From contig NZ_FPEH01000032.1 of NCBI RefSeq assembly GCF_900117425.1, positions 590,948 through 654,947 of the forward strand: a stretch of DNA of 64,000 nucleotides, given 5' to 3'. Position 1 is the stretch's first letter. Each line of letters begins with the position of its first letter. Positions 43,337-52,486 of this stretch are shown piece by piece. Both the position numbers and the translations under genes were made by a program. This stretch comes from Novosphingobium sp. NDB2Meth1. Its GTDB lineage: Bacteria > Pseudomonadota > Alphaproteobacteria > Sphingomonadales > Sphingomonadaceae. The notes under the pieces are model-generated. The model ran no database searches. It was not told where the DNA came from and saw only the letters and a list, made by a program, of their open reading frames with translations.

Positions 43337-44860
43337 TCACGCGGGAAGCAGCCCCTCTTCGCTGATCTTCTTCTTCCACACCAGCGGCGCCAGCTGGTGG
43401 ACGTTCTGCCCGGTCGAATCGACCGCGACCGTTACCGGCATGTCCTCCACGGTGAATTCATAGATCGCTTCCATGCCGAGATCGGCAAACCCGACGACCT
43501 TGGACTGCTTGATCGCGCGCGCGACGAGGTAAGCCGCGCCGCCGACGGCCATGAGGTAGGCGGACTTGTGCCTCGCGATGGACTCGGTGGCGGCCGGGCC
43601 GCGCTCCGCCTTGCCGACCGAGGCGAGCAGGCCGAGGTTCAGCATGGTGTCGGAGAACTTGTCCATGCGCGTCGCGGTGGTCGGGCCCGCGGGGCCGACC
43701 ACTTCGTTGCCGACCGGATCGACCGGGCCGACGTAGTAGATCACGCGCCCCTTGAAATCGACCGGCAGCTGCTCGCCCTTGGCCAGCATGTCGGCGATGC
43801 GCTTGTGCGCGGCATCGCGGCCGGTGAGCATCTTGCCGTTGAGCAGGAGGCGGTCGCCCTGTTTCCAGCTCTGCACTTCCTCCGGCGTCAGCGTATCGAG
43901 ATCGACGCGTTTGGCCGCCGCATCCGGCGTCCAATGCACGTCGGGCCACTCGTCGAGCTTGGGCGTTTCGAGGAACGCCGGACCCGAACCGTCGAGCGTG
44001 AAATGCGCGTGGCGCGTGGCGGCGCAATTGGGGATCATCGCGACCGGCTTGCCCGCCGCGTGGCAGGGGGCGTCCATGATCTTGACGTCAAGGATCGTGG
44101 AGAGCCCGCCGAGGCCCTGCGCGCCGATGCCGAGCGCGTTGACCTTGTCGAAGATCTCGATGCGCAGCGCCTCGACATCGTTCTGCGGCCCGCGCAGCTT
44201 GAGCTGGGCCATGTCGATCGGCTCCATCAGCGCCTGCTTGGCCAGCAGCATGCAGTGCTCGGCCGTGCCGCCGATACCGATGCCGAGCATGCCCGGCGGG
44301 CACCAGCCGGCGCCCATCTGCGGCAGCATCTCGATCACCCAGTCGACGATCGAATCGCTGGGGTTCATCATCTTGAACTTCGACTTGTTCTCGCTGCCGC
44401 CGCCCTTGGCCGCGACATCGACCGAGACCTTGTTGCCCTTCACCATCTCGACGTGGAGCACGCAGGGCGTGTTGTCCTTCGTGTTGCGGCGGGTGAAGGC
44501 GGGATCGGCCAGCACCGAGGCGCGCAGCTTGTTTTCGGGATCGAGGTAGGCCCGGCGCACGCCTTCGTCGACGACGTCCTGCAGGCTCTTGTCGCTTTCG
44601 AGGCGGCAGTCCTGGCCCCATTTGATGAACACGTTGACGATGCCGGTGTCCTGGCAGATCGGGCGGTGCCCTTCGGCGCACATGCGGCTGTTGGTGAGGA
44701 TCTGGGCGATGGCGTCCTTTGCCGCGGGGCCCTGTTCGGCTTCGTAGGCGTCGCCCAGCGCGCGGATGTAGTCCATCGGGTGGAAGTAGCTGATGTATTG
44801 CAGCGCATCGGCCACGCTTTCGATGAGGTCTTCCTCCCGGATCGTTGTCATCTCTGCCAT
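43337..44860 (-). CDS. Fumarate hydratase class I (iron-sulfur)
   Basis: The 507-aa enzyme interconverts fumarate and malate in the TCA cycle. It is of the oxygen-sensitive class I, with both halves fused as in FumA/FumB. The N-terminal half contains RPICQDTGIVNVFIKWG, GGGSENKSKF and GIGIGGTAEHCMLLAK; the later part has NCAATRHAHF and the C-terminal swivel domain (YYVGPVDPVGNEVVGPAGPTTATRM, quoted as YYVGPVDPVGNEVVGPAGPT). Cys residues in these motifs bind the [4Fe-4S] cluster. The ATG at 44860 follows AAGGAA. No class II fumC is seen in this window. It appears to be a single-gene unit. Confidence 0.95.
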   Translation of the reverse strand: MAEMTTIREEDLIESVADALQYISYFHPMDYIRALGDAYEAEQGPAAKDAIAQILTNSRMCAEGHRPICQDTGIVNVFIKWGQDCRLESDKSLQDVVDEGVRRAYLDPENKLRASVLADPAFTRRNTKDNTPCVLHVEMVKGNKVSVDVAAKGGGSENKSKFKMMNPSDSIVDWVIEMLPQMGAGWCPPGMLGIGIGGTAEHCMLLAKQALMEPIDMAQLKLRGPQNDVEALRIEIFDKVNALGIGAQGLGGLSTILDVKIMDAPCHAAGKPVAMIPNCAATRHAHFTLDGSGPAFLETPKLDEWPDVHWTPDAAAKRVDLDTLTPEEVQSWKQGDRLLLNGKMLTGRDAAHKRIADMLAKGEQLPVDFKGRVIYYVGPVDPVGNEVVGPAGPTTATRMDKFSDTMLNLGLLASVGKAERGPAATESIARHKSAYLMAVGGAAYLVARAIKQSKVVGFADLGMEAIYEFTVEDMPVTVAVDSTGQNVHQLAPLVWKKKISEEGLLPA

Positions 44861-45066
44861 GGCTGGTTCCTTCCACTGGTTTGGTGCCCGCCGTACGCGG
44901 GCACAATCGATGAACCGCCGTTTAGCCATCGACCAGCGTCATGCAAAGCGCTTGGCGCGCCGGAGACGATATTCTAAGGGCTGGAAATCTAAAGACGCAG
45001 CTTTCAGTCGGCAGCGGCGCCAGGTGCCGGCTGGCTGCGCAGCCCGGACGAAGAATGAGGGATTTC

Positions 45067-45666
45067 ATGACGGTGGTGGAAGAACGCGCTGGAGTTGCCG
45101 AGACCGAGTCCGCGCGCCGCGCGATGATCGACAGCCAGCTGCGCGTGAGCGGCGTCAACGATCCGGCCATTCTCGCAGCATTTCTTGCCGTGCCGCGCGA
45201 AGACTTCGTGCCCGAGGCGCGCCGCGCGGTGGCCTATGCCGACCGCGCCGTGGCGCTCGGCGATGGCGAAGTGCTTTCGCCCGCGCTGACGTATGGCCAG
45301 ATGCTGACCGCCGCCGAACCCACCGCTGACGACAGCGTGCTGGTGATAGGCAACCCGGGCGGCTATCTCGCCGCGCTGGCGGAAAAACTGGCCGGCACGG
45401 TCACGCTGGTTGCTGCTGGCGGCGATTGGGCCAAGGCCGGCGAATACTCGCTGGTGCTGGTCGACGGCGCCATCGAAGCGGTGCCCGCTGCTCTGGCCGG
45501 TGTCGTCACGGCGGAGGGCCGCGTCGTTGGCGGCATGGTCGAGCGCGGCGTGACCCGTCTTGCGCTGGGCCGCAAGGTGGCCGGCTCGCTCGCGATGACG
45601 GTGCTGGCGGAAGCCGACTTTGCCCCGCTTGCTGCCTTTGCCGCCCCGCGCAAGTGGAGCTTCTGA
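45067..45666 (+). CDS. Atypical protein-L-isoaspartate O-methyltransferase-like protein
   Basis: The 199-aa protein has the N-terminal PCMT pattern (ARRAMIDSQLRVSGVNDPAI, AFLAVPREDFVPEARR, AYADRAVALGDGEVLSPALT), but the catalytic QTISxP stretch is replaced by LTYGQML. The SAM motif, usually EIGTGSGY, is VIGNPGGY. The central region is also shorter than in true PIMT. It is therefore probably a degenerate paralogue with changed function. It precedes tolC by 5 bp and is likely co-transcribed with it, a conserved pairing in sphingomonads as far as I recall. ATG 45067, with GAGGG five bases upstream, is preferred to ATG 45055. Confidence 0.8.
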   Translation: MTVVEERAGVAETESARRAMIDSQLRVSGVNDPAILAAFLAVPREDFVPEARRAVAYADRAVALGDGEVLSPALTYGQMLTAAEPTADDSVLVIGNPGGYLAALAEKLAGTVTLVAAGGDWAKAGEYSLVLVDGAIEAVPAALAGVVTAEGRVVGGMVERGVTRLALGRKVAGSLAMTVLAEADFAPLAAFAAPRKWSF

Positions 45667-45671
45667 ACCCC

Positions 45672-47138
45672 ATGATCTGCGCCTTCCGCGCTGCTCCCGC
45701 GCTTTCGGCGCTTGCCATGGCGCTGGCCGCTGTTCCAGCGCAGGCCGACGACCTGCAGGGCGCGCTGGCAGCAGCCTATGCGGGCAACCCCGATCTGAAT
45801 GCTGCACGTGCGAACTTGCGTGCGACCGACGAAAGCGTGCCGATCGCCCGCGCGCCGGGCCTGCCCAGCCTGACCGGCACGATCAACTACACCGAATTCC
45901 TCAAGCAGGGCCCCAACACCTTCATCGCGCCGCAGCGCCTGATGACGGTCGACCCGCAGCTCAGCGTGCCGATCTATTCGGGCGGCGCCGTGCGCAATTC
46001 GCTTGCCGCCGCCAAGATCCGCGTCGAGGCCGGTGAGGCAGCGCTGCGCGGAACCGAGGCGGGCGTGTTCAGCCAGGTCGTCGCGGCCTACATGGACGTG
46101 ATCCGCGATTCCGCGACCGTAGGGCTCAACCGCAACAACGTGCAGGTGCTCGAGGTCAACCTCAAGGCCACCACCGACCGGTTCGAGATCGGCGACGTGA
46201 CGCGGACCGACGTGGCGCAGTCCAATTCGCGCCTCGCTCTGGCGCGCGCCGATCTGCGCAGTGCGGAAGCCGCGCTGGTCGCCAGCCGCGAGCGCTATGT
46301 CCAGATCGTCGGCAAGGTGCCGGACGATCTGCAGCCGCCGCCGCCGCTGGCCGGGCTGCCGGAATCGCCCGAGGAAGCGGTGCAGACCGCGCTCGACAAC
46401 AATCCCGATCTCGAAGCCGCACGCCAGCGCAGCAAGGCGGCGGGCTATGATGCCAAGGCCGCGGGGGCTGGCCGTCTGCCGACGATCTCGCTGTTTACCT
46501 CGGGCGAGTACCAGACCTACTTCAATTCGCTGGGCGGCGCCGGGGCCGGGAGCGGCACCCGATTTACCCAGAGCCAGACCACGGCGCAGGCCGGTGCGCG
46601 CATCTCGATCCCGCTGTTCCAAGGCGGTCTTCCCGCCGCGCGCCAGCGGCAGGCCCAGGCCACCGCGACCGCCGTGCAGGAGCAGGAAATCGGGACCGAG
46701 CGGACGGTCATTGCCAATGTCCGCTCGGCCTATACCCAGTGGCGCGCGGCGAACGACGTGATCGTGCTCAATCAGACCGCCGTCGATGCCGCGGCGCTGA
46801 GCCTCGAAGGTGTGCGCGCGGAAAACACCGTGGGCAACCGCACGATCCTCAACATCCTCGATGCCGAGCAGGAACTGCTGCGCGCGCAGGTGGGCCTCGT
46901 GGCAGCGCGGCGCAATGCCTATGTCGCCGCGTTCAACCTGATTGCCGCGATGGGCAAGGCGCAGGCCGCCGATCTCGGCTTCGATCCGGCGACGCTCTAC
47001 GATCCCGAGGCCAACTACCGCCGTGTACGGGGCCGCGTATTCGACTGGTCGCTCGACTCGCCGACACCCCCTAAGGCGACGCGCACGGTTGACACGCCGG
47101 CCCAGACCGCGACAATTCCTGCACAAACCGTGCCGTAA
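45672..47138 (+). CDS. tolC: TolC-family outer-membrane efflux channel
   Basis: The 488-aa protein begins with a signal peptide (MICAFRAAPALSALAMALAAVPAQA). It contains the duplicated OEP repeats of TolC, with the first beginning DDLQGALAAAYAGNPDLNAA and the second near PEEAVQTALDNNPDLEAARQ. Helical periplasmic-tunnel segments flank the beta-strand parts (TGTINYTEF, RISIPLFQGG). It forms the trimeric exit duct of tripartite efflux pumps and type I secretion systems. The tail (from about residue 450) is Pro/Thr-rich. It follows the PIMT-like gene closely. No pump genes are adjacent, so partners lie elsewhere. Confidence 0.94.
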   Translation: MICAFRAAPALSALAMALAAVPAQADDLQGALAAAYAGNPDLNAARANLRATDESVPIARAPGLPSLTGTINYTEFLKQGPNTFIAPQRLMTVDPQLSVPIYSGGAVRNSLAAAKIRVEAGEAALRGTEAGVFSQVVAAYMDVIRDSATVGLNRNNVQVLEVNLKATTDRFEIGDVTRTDVAQSNSRLALARADLRSAEAALVASRERYVQIVGKVPDDLQPPPPLAGLPESPEEAVQTALDNNPDLEAARQRSKAAGYDAKAAGAGRLPTISLFTSGEYQTYFNSLGGAGAGSGTRFTQSQTTAQAGARISIPLFQGGLPAARQRQAQATATAVQEQEIGTERTVIANVRSAYTQWRAANDVIVLNQTAVDAAALSLEGVRAENTVGNRTILNILDAEQELLRAQVGLVAARRNAYVAAFNLIAAMGKAQAADLGFDPATLYDPEANYRRVRGRVFDWSLDSPTPPKATRTVDTPAQTATIPAQTVP

Positions 47139-47197
47139 TGGTACAGGACCGCGGGGCGGCCGACTGATTCGGCCCAGAGTAGTGTGTGGGGTAATGC

Positions 47198-47710
47198 ATG
47201 CGTCAGGCTTCTGAACCTTCGGTCGAGGAGATCCTCGAATCGATCAAGAAGGTGATCGCGCGCGACAATCGGGCCGATGCCGCGCGTGAGCGCAGCCGCC
47301 GCGATGCTGCCGCGGACATGCCTGCCGCGCCGCGTGTTTCTGCCCGTCCGGCGACACGGAGCGAAGGTCGCCCGGCGTCGTTCCCTGCCGACGTACTCGA
47401 TCTCAGCGAAGTGGCCGCGCAGATCCTGAACGAAGACCGCGCCGCAGCTGTCGAAGCAAACGAAGAGGAGGCGCCGCTGCTGGCGGACGAGACCACCGCT
47501 TCGATGCGCGATTCGCTGACCGCGCTGGCGATGCTGTCCGCCCCCGGCGCCAGCCCGCAGATCGTCCGCTCGGGCGAAACCTCGCTCGAGGGCATGGTGC
47601 GCGAGATGCTGCGCCCAGCGCTGGCCGAATGGCTCGACAAGAACCTGCCGCCGATGGTCGAAAAGCTCGTCGCGGCGGAAATCGCGCGGATCGTCGGCAA
47701 GAAGGGCTAA
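47198..47710 (+). CDS. popZ: PopZ-family polar organising protein (DUF2497)
   Basis: The 170-aa protein has the conserved N-terminal helix EPSVEEILESIKKVIARDN, a Pro/Ala/Glu-rich disordered middle, and the C-terminal oligomerisation helices (TSLEGMVREMLRPALAEWLD, then LPPMVEKLVAAEIARI) that define PopZ. In Caulobacter PopZ forms a condensate at the cell pole and anchors the chromosome origin through ParB. With CtrA in the same window it supports an alphaproteobacterial polar cell cycle. It starts 60 bp after tolC. valS, often found just after popZ in relatives, is not here. Confidence 0.88.
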   Translation: MRQASEPSVEEILESIKKVIARDNRADAARERSRRDAAADMPAAPRVSARPATRSEGRPASFPADVLDLSEVAAQILNEDRAAAVEANEEEAPLLADETTASMRDSLTALAMLSAPGASPQIVRSGETSLEGMVREMLRPALAEWLDKNLPPMVEKLVAAEIARIVGKKG

Positions 47711-47742
47711 TCTCGCGGCTTCCCGCGTGCTAGGGCGCGTGC

Positions 47743-48171
47743 ATGGCCAGACCTGATCCCGCGCTGCTCGATCCCGCGCGCTACCCTTTCGGCAATGCCG
47801 TCACGACGCGGTTCGCCGATCTCGATCCCAACGGGCACATCAACAACGTGGCGATGGCGGCGGTGTTCGAGGATGCCCGGCTGCGCTTCATCACTGCCGT
47901 CGGCATGCCGAAGAACACTGATAACGCGCGGTTCATGGTCGCCAATGTCACCATCGATTATCTGGCGCAGGCCTATTACCCGGCAGGCCTCGAATGCCGC
48001 GTCGGCGCGCTGCCGGGCGGGCGCAGCAGCTGGAGCCTCAGGCAGCTGCTGCTCCAGGATGGCCGCCCGGTGGCGACGGCACACGTCACGATCGTGTTCA
48101 CCGACGGCGAGCGCCCGCAGCCGATCGACCCGGCGCTTCGCGAAAGGCTCGATGCATGGCTGATCCGGTGA
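47743..48171 (+). CDS. Hotdog-fold acyl-CoA thioesterase
   Basis: The 142-aa protein of the 4-hydroxybenzoyl-CoA thioesterase group has the active-site-type motif TRFADLDPNGHINNVAM, in which the Asp of FADLDPNGH is the catalytic position, and the hotdog pattern VANVTIDYLAQAYYPAG. Substrate unknown. The next gene starts inside its last codons (ATG at 48156), so the two are translationally coupled. Confidence 0.88.
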   Translation: MARPDPALLDPARYPFGNAVTTRFADLDPNGHINNVAMAAVFEDARLRFITAVGMPKNTDNARFMVANVTIDYLAQAYYPAGLECRVGALPGGRSSWSLRQLLLQDGRPVATAHVTIVFTDGERPQPIDPALRERLDAWLIR

Positions 48172-48533
48172 AGCCTGAGGAGATCACGCTGGCACGGCAG
48201 GCGGTCGCGGGCCTCGGCGGGTTCGCGCCGCAGCGGCACATCCTGCTCTGTGCCGGCCCCGAAAAGGACAAGTGCGCCCCGCGCGAGGCGGGCGACGAAG
48301 CGTGGAACTTCCTCAAGAAGCGGCTGGGCGAGCTCAAGCTGGGCGGGCCGCAGGGCGTGCTGCGCAACAAGGTCGGCTGCCTGCGCGTCTGCGCCGCCGG
48401 ACCGGTCGCGCTCGTCTATCCGGACAACGTCTGGTACCACTCCTGCACGCCCGCCGTGCTGGAGCGGATCATCCAGGAGCACGTGATCGGCGGAATTCCG
48501 GTCGAGGACTACCTGCTCACGCCGCCGGAGTAA
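48156..48533 (+). CDS. Thioredoxin-like [2Fe-2S] ferredoxin domain protein
   Basis: The 125-aa protein has the four-Cys pattern of (2Fe-2S) ferredoxins with a thioredoxin-like fold: CAGPEKDKC followed by a spaced GCLRVC. The sequence RHILLCAGPEKDKCAPREAG is typical of sphingomonad members. The partner in electron transfer is not known. The start at 48156 lies inside the thioesterase gene; longer upstream frames are overlap artefacts. Confidence 0.85.
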   Translation: MADPVKPEEITLARQAVAGLGGFAPQRHILLCAGPEKDKCAPREAGDEAWNFLKKRLGELKLGGPQGVLRNKVGCLRVCAAGPVALVYPDNVWYHSCTPAVLERIIQEHVIGGIPVEDYLLTPPE

Positions 48534-48539
48534 GCGGCG

Positions 48540-48851
48540 CTACTTCCACCAGCTGTCGACGTGCTGCTCGAGGCCGTTGTCGACCGCCTCGTCATGCCCG
48601 GTGCCGCTGGAGAGGAACACGAGCCCCATCAGCGCCGCCATCAGCATCATCGTCAGGCCGATGCCGAGCATGGCTGCGATGTAGAGATGGATCGAAACCA
48701 GCCCGACCGCCGCATAGAGATACCAGGCGGCTGCCGCCATGACGACGAGGGTCAGCAGGCCCATCCAGCGCATGATGCGGAAGTAGCGGCCCCACGCGAA
48801 TTCGGCGTAGTCCGGATCGTCGAGCGGGGAGGGGCGGACAGGCTGGGCCAT
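48540..48851 (-). CDS. Small two-helix membrane protein
   Basis: The 103-aa protein has a soluble N-terminus (PLDDPDYAEFAWGRYFRIMR) and two hydrophobic helices (about residues 33-55, GLLTLVVMAAAAWYLYAAVG, and 58-80, IAAMLGIGLTMMLMAALMG), followed by an acidic tail with HDEAVDNGLEQHVDSWWK. I do not recognise its function; similar small proteins are common in sphingomonads. ATG 48851 is chosen after GGAACGG; ATG 48863 is an alternative. It converges on the ferredoxin-like gene. Confidence 0.72.
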   Translation of the reverse strand: MAQPVRPSPLDDPDYAEFAWGRYFRIMRWMGLLTLVVMAAAAWYLYAAVGLVSIHLYIAAMLGIGLTMMLMAALMGLVFLSSGTGHDEAVDNGLEQHVDSWWK

Positions 48852-48992
48852 GCGCCGTTCCATGCGCCGCTCGCGGCTCCAAGGCAATCGCTTTCCCCGC
48901 CTGCCCTTTGGTGGCATGATCGGCGAATCGGCAAGCATTGGAACGACTTGCCGGACAAAGAGGCTCTCCCCGGGTGGGGGAAGGAGGATGCC

Positions 48993-49424
48993 ATGTCGAT
49001 CGCCATGTTGATCGCCGGTCGTTCAGGAGAAGTATGGCACTGCCATGCCGACGACCTTGTTGCGGACGCTGTTGAAACGCTCGCCACGCGCCGGATCGGG
49101 GCCTTGCCGGTCACCGACGCCGGGACTGAAGTGGCCGGGATCTTTTCCGAACGCGACGTGCTCTACGCACTCAAGACCCACGGTGCCGCCGCACTGCAGA
49201 TGCGCGTGCGCGACGTGATGACCGCGCCGGTGATCTCGGTCAGCCCGGAGCAGAGCGCGCTCGAAGCGCTTGCCCTGATGACGCGGCGGCGCATCCGCCA
49301 CTTGCCGGTGATCGACAAGGGCAGGATGGTCGGCTTCGTCTCGATCGGCGATCTCGTGAAGTTCCGCATCGACCGCATCGAGGCCGAGGCCGAGGCGCTC
49401 CGGGAATATATCCAGACGGTGTGA
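48993..49424 (+). CDS. Two-CBS-domain protein
   Basis: The 143-aa protein consists of two CBS domains (residues about 12-60, LATRRIGALPVTDAGTEVAG, and 75-125, LMTRRRIRHLPVIDKGRMVG). Such tandem CBS pairs bind AMP, ATP or SAM and act as energy sensors. The ATG at 48993 has an AAGGAGG Shine-Dalgarno at ideal distance, which decides the start over the longer frame from 48561. It lies 37 bp before erpA. Confidence 0.9.
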   Translation: MSIAMLIAGRSGEVWHCHADDLVADAVETLATRRIGALPVTDAGTEVAGIFSERDVLYALKTHGAAALQMRVRDVMTAPVISVSPEQSALEALALMTRRRIRHLPVIDKGRMVGFVSIGDLVKFRIDRIEAEAEALREYIQTV

Positions 49425-49460
49425 CTTGAGCGGGCCGCCAGGGCGGCCTATCTTGAGGAC

Positions 49461-49817
49461 ATGACCACAACGCTCTCTGAACCCGCGCTCGGCGCCGGTG
49501 TCACGCTCGCCCCCAGCGCAGCGGCGCGCATCGCCGCGATTGCTGCCAAGCAGAACCGCCCCGCCGTGCTGCGCCTCGCGGTCGAAGGCGGCGGCTGTTC
49601 GGGCTTTCAGTACAAGTTCGAGATGGCGGGCGAGCCTGAGGCCGATGACCTCGTCACCGAGACCGATGGCGTGCGGCTGCTGGTCGATGCGATGAGCCTC
49701 GACCTGATCGCGGGCGCGACGGTCGAATACATCGAATCGCTCGGCGGCGCAGCTTTCCGCGTCACCAACCCGCAAGCGGCATCGGGCTGCGGTTGCGGCG
49801 CGAGCTTCTCGGTGTGA
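49461..49817 (+). CDS. erpA: Iron-sulfur cluster insertion protein (ErpA/IscA family)
   Basis: A-type carrier of 118 aa that delivers Fe-S clusters to apoproteins. The three cluster-binding Cys are visible: C46 in GGCSGFQYKF and the pair in the C-terminal CGCG. The core DGVRLLVDAMSLDLIAGATV is typical. Its TGA overlaps the GTG of xthA. Fe-S supply genes next to xthA are common in alphaproteobacteria. Confidence 0.93.
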   Translation: MTTTLSEPALGAGVTLAPSAAARIAAIAAKQNRPAVLRLAVEGGGCSGFQYKFEMAGEPEADDLVTETDGVRLLVDAMSLDLIAGATVEYIESLGGAAFRVTNPQAASGCGCGASFSV

Positions 49818-50599
49818 CGATCAAGGTCGCTTCCTTCAACATCAACGGAATCAAGGCACGGCTTCCGCGGTTGCTGGAGTGGCTGGAGGAAACGCGCCCC
49901 AGCGTCGCCTGCCTGCAGGAAATCAAGACGCAGGACGCGGACTTCCCGGCGGCCGAGTTCCACAAGATCGGCTATCACGCGATCTGGCACGGACAGAAGG
50001 GCTTCAACGGCGTCGCCATTCTCGCCGACGGGACCACGCCGGTCGAAGTGCAGCGTGGGCTGGCCGGGGAGCCGGAGGACGAGCATTCGCGCTACCTTGA
50101 GGCCGATGTCTTCGGGCTGCGCGTCGCGTGCATCTACTTGCCCAACGGCAATCCGCAGCCGGGCCCGAAGTTCGACTACAAGCTGCGCTGGATGGAGCGC
50201 CTGCGGGGGCGCATGGCCGAAATCGCGGCGGAGGAAGTCCCCGCGCTGGTGATCGGCGATTACAATGTGATCCCCGAGGACAAGGACGTGTGGGACGTCC
50301 GCGCGATGGCGAGCGACGCCCTGATGCAGGGCGAATCGCGCGATGCCTATCGCCGCCTGCTCAATGACGGCTGGACCGATGCGCTCGACCTGCATCACCC
50401 GCGCGGCGGGCTCTGGACGTTCTGGGACTATCAGGCCGGCGCCTGGCAGCGCGATCACGGCTTCCGCATCGATCACGCGCTGCTTTCGCCCGAACTCGCC
50501 GACCGACTGGTCGGTGCGGGTGTCGACAAGGCCTATCGCGGGCGCGAGAAGGCGAGCGACCACGCGCCGATCTGGGTGACGCTGCGCAATCCCGACTAG
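49814..50599 (+). CDS. xthA: Exodeoxyribonuclease III
   Basis: The 261-aa AP endonuclease and 3'-5' exonuclease acts in base-excision repair. Motifs are FNINGIKARLPRLLEW, QEIKTQDADFP (catalytic Glu), YLPNGNP, GDYNVIPEDKD and the terminal SDHAPI (catalytic His). The GTG start at 49814 overlaps the erpA stop. The frame extends to 49793 but that region is the erpA coding sequence. The stop lies within the convergent gene's stop (TAG overlap). Confidence 0.95.
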   Translation: MTIKVASFNINGIKARLPRLLEWLEETRPSVACLQEIKTQDADFPAAEFHKIGYHAIWHGQKGFNGVAILADGTTPVEVQRGLAGEPEDEHSRYLEADVFGLRVACIYLPNGNPQPGPKFDYKLRWMERLRGRMAEIAAEEVPALVIGDYNVIPEDKDVWDVRAMASDALMQGESRDAYRRLLNDGWTDALDLHHPRGGLWTFWDYQAGAWQRDHGFRIDHALLSPELADRLVGAGVDKAYRGREKASDHAPIWVTLRNPD

Positions 50600-52440
50600 T
50601 TGACGACCTTCCAGAAGCGCATGTGCGAACCGGGGGCGAGGTCCACCGGCTGGAGCCATGCGGGGGTCCTGCCATCGAGCAGCTTCGCCATCAGGCCATT
50701 CGGCGCGCGGGTGGCGTAGACCGAAGGCTCGAAGATGTCCGGGCACACGGCGATCAGCGAGGCGTGGCGCTTGCGGACCAGTTCGTGGGCTCTGGCTTCG
50801 GGCGACATGAAAGCTTCGATCACGTCGTGGATGCCCGAAGCGCCGCGATGGTGGCCGGTCGCGACAACGCGGTGGTGCGAGCGCACGATGAGGTCCGGGC
50901 CGATATCGAGCGGGGCGAAGATGTCGGTTGCCGGGAGCTTGTCGAGCGCCCGGCCGGCGATGTCATAGCGGCAGGCGGACATGCCGATGGCGCCGGGCTT
51001 GACGCCCGCGACGGACGGAGCTGCGTCTGACCCGCTTGCCTTGGCCGTCACGGCATTCACCGCGTTCATGGCGGCGACCGCCGGAAGCCCGGGCGCCAGC
51101 AGCGAGATGACGATGGCATAGCCGCCAAGGCGCGGCAGGATCGCCACACTGCGCAGGCGATAGACCCAGCCGAGGATCAATGCCGCGGACGGGACGGCGG
51201 CGAAGACCAGCGCGGTGGCCGAAGCACGCGCCACGGCCATGCCGATCAGCCAGGCCCCGGCGAGCAGCAGCATGTGATCGAGCCACAGCAGCCGCGTCGG
51301 CGCGTCCTTGGCCCCGTGCCACAGGCGGTAGGTGCCGTAGAGGCCGATCAACGGCCCGGCAAAGATGGCGGCGGCGAGCGGGGCGGGCGCATGCCAGAAG
51401 GGCATGCCTTCGGCGATGGCGTCGTACCAGTAGCGCTTCACCAGTGGATCGAGCATGACGAACGCACCGCCGCGGCATTCCGGCGCAATGCCGAACAGGA
51501 TGGCCGCAGCACCCGCGCCCATGACCACCAGGCCGCCGATCTGCCCCGCAAGCGTGCGCGGGGTGGCAAAGCGCAGCGCAGCGGCACCGGCGGCAACCCA
51601 AGCGAACAGCGCGAGATGCACCGGCGAAATGGCATCGCAATGGGTGCCGAGATCAAATGTGCCGCGCGTGCCGAGGAAGAACACCGCACTGCCGAGCGCC
51701 AGACCGAGCGTCGCGGCGTGGAGCCAGTCGAACCGGCTGGCCGGAGAGCGCAGCCCGCGCAGCGCACAGATACCGAGGAACAACGCGGTAAGCGGCAGGC
51801 CTTCGATGGAAATCGCCAGCAGGGCCGCGAGCGCGACGCCGATGACCGCGCCGCCCTTCAGCGCGTCCCTGGCGTGCAGTCCGCTCAGCGCCGCAAGCGC
51901 GAGGACGATCTGCCAGCCGTGGTGATCGATCCGCATCGGCGTGAACTGGCACAGGATCGGCGGCGAAAGGCCGATCATCAGGCAGGTGAGCCCCACCACT
52001 TCATCATTGAACCAACGCGCTGCAAACCGGCCGAGCAGCGCCATCGCGCAAAGCAGCGTCAGCAGCGGCACCGCGATCACGGTGGCAAATTCCGCGCCCG
52101 CCGTGCCGAGCAAGGGGCGCAGCAGCAGGATCATCGCGGCAATCGGCACGTCGACCAGCCGCGACCAGTGCATGGCAACGCCCTCCGGCGCGGCGATGCG
52201 GTACTGGTGGACATCGAACCACGATTGTCCGGCAAGCAGATCGCGCACCTGCAGCAGGCGCAGCGCGTCATCCGGATCGGTGAAGCGCAGCATGGCGATG
52301 AGCTTGAAGTTCATCACGATCATCGTGACCGCGAGCAGCACCCAGGTGATCAGCACGCGCAGGGCTGGTCCCCGCGCCGGATCGGTCACCGAGGGCGCCG
52401 CTGCGGGAGCCTGGGCATCAGGAGCGAACAAGGTAGCCAT
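50596..52440 (-). CDS. Polytopic membrane protein, GT-C glycosyltransferase-like (paralogue 1)
   Basis: The 614-aa protein has about eleven membrane helices. The first extracytoplasmic loop contains FTDPDDALRLLQVRDLLAG and QYRIAAPEGVAMHWSRLVD, with acidic pairs in the position where GT-C enzymes such as STT3 and ArnT hold their metal or catalytic residues. Further on comes RIDHHGWQI. The C-terminal third is a soluble periplasmic domain (ACRYDIAGRALDKLPATDIF, VVATGHHRG, FMSPEARAHELV). The glycosyltransferase role is inference from topology and context. It is a close paralogue of the next gene (aligned over the whole length), with both starting MATL. ATG 52440 is chosen. Confidence 0.75.
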   Translation of the reverse strand: MATLFAPDAQAPAAAPSVTDPARGPALRVLITWVLLAVTMIVMNFKLIAMLRFTDPDDALRLLQVRDLLAGQSWFDVHQYRIAAPEGVAMHWSRLVDVPIAAMILLLRPLLGTAGAEFATVIAVPLLTLLCAMALLGRFAARWFNDEVVGLTCLMIGLSPPILCQFTPMRIDHHGWQIVLALAALSGLHARDALKGGAVIGVALAALLAISIEGLPLTALFLGICALRGLRSPASRFDWLHAATLGLALGSAVFFLGTRGTFDLGTHCDAISPVHLALFAWVAAGAAALRFATPRTLAGQIGGLVVMGAGAAAILFGIAPECRGGAFVMLDPLVKRYWYDAIAEGMPFWHAPAPLAAAIFAGPLIGLYGTYRLWHGAKDAPTRLLWLDHMLLLAGAWLIGMAVARASATALVFAAVPSAALILGWVYRLRSVAILPRLGGYAIVISLLAPGLPAVAAMNAVNAVTAKASGSDAAPSVAGVKPGAIGMSACRYDIAGRALDKLPATDIFAPLDIGPDLIVRSHHRVVATGHHRGASGIHDVIEAFMSPEARAHELVRKRHASLIAVCPDIFEPSVYATRAPNGLMAKLLDGRTPAWLQPVDLAPGSHMRFWKVVN

Positions 52441-52486
52441 CAGCCAAGGTCCCACATGCTGAAATGATCGAAAGTCAGGGGCATGC

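Noticed and set aside
42254..44977. 907-aa plus-strand frame opposite the kinase and fumarase genes
   Set aside because: Crosses two well-supported minus-strand genes; composition (Arg/His/Gly/Ala) is that of a shadow frame.
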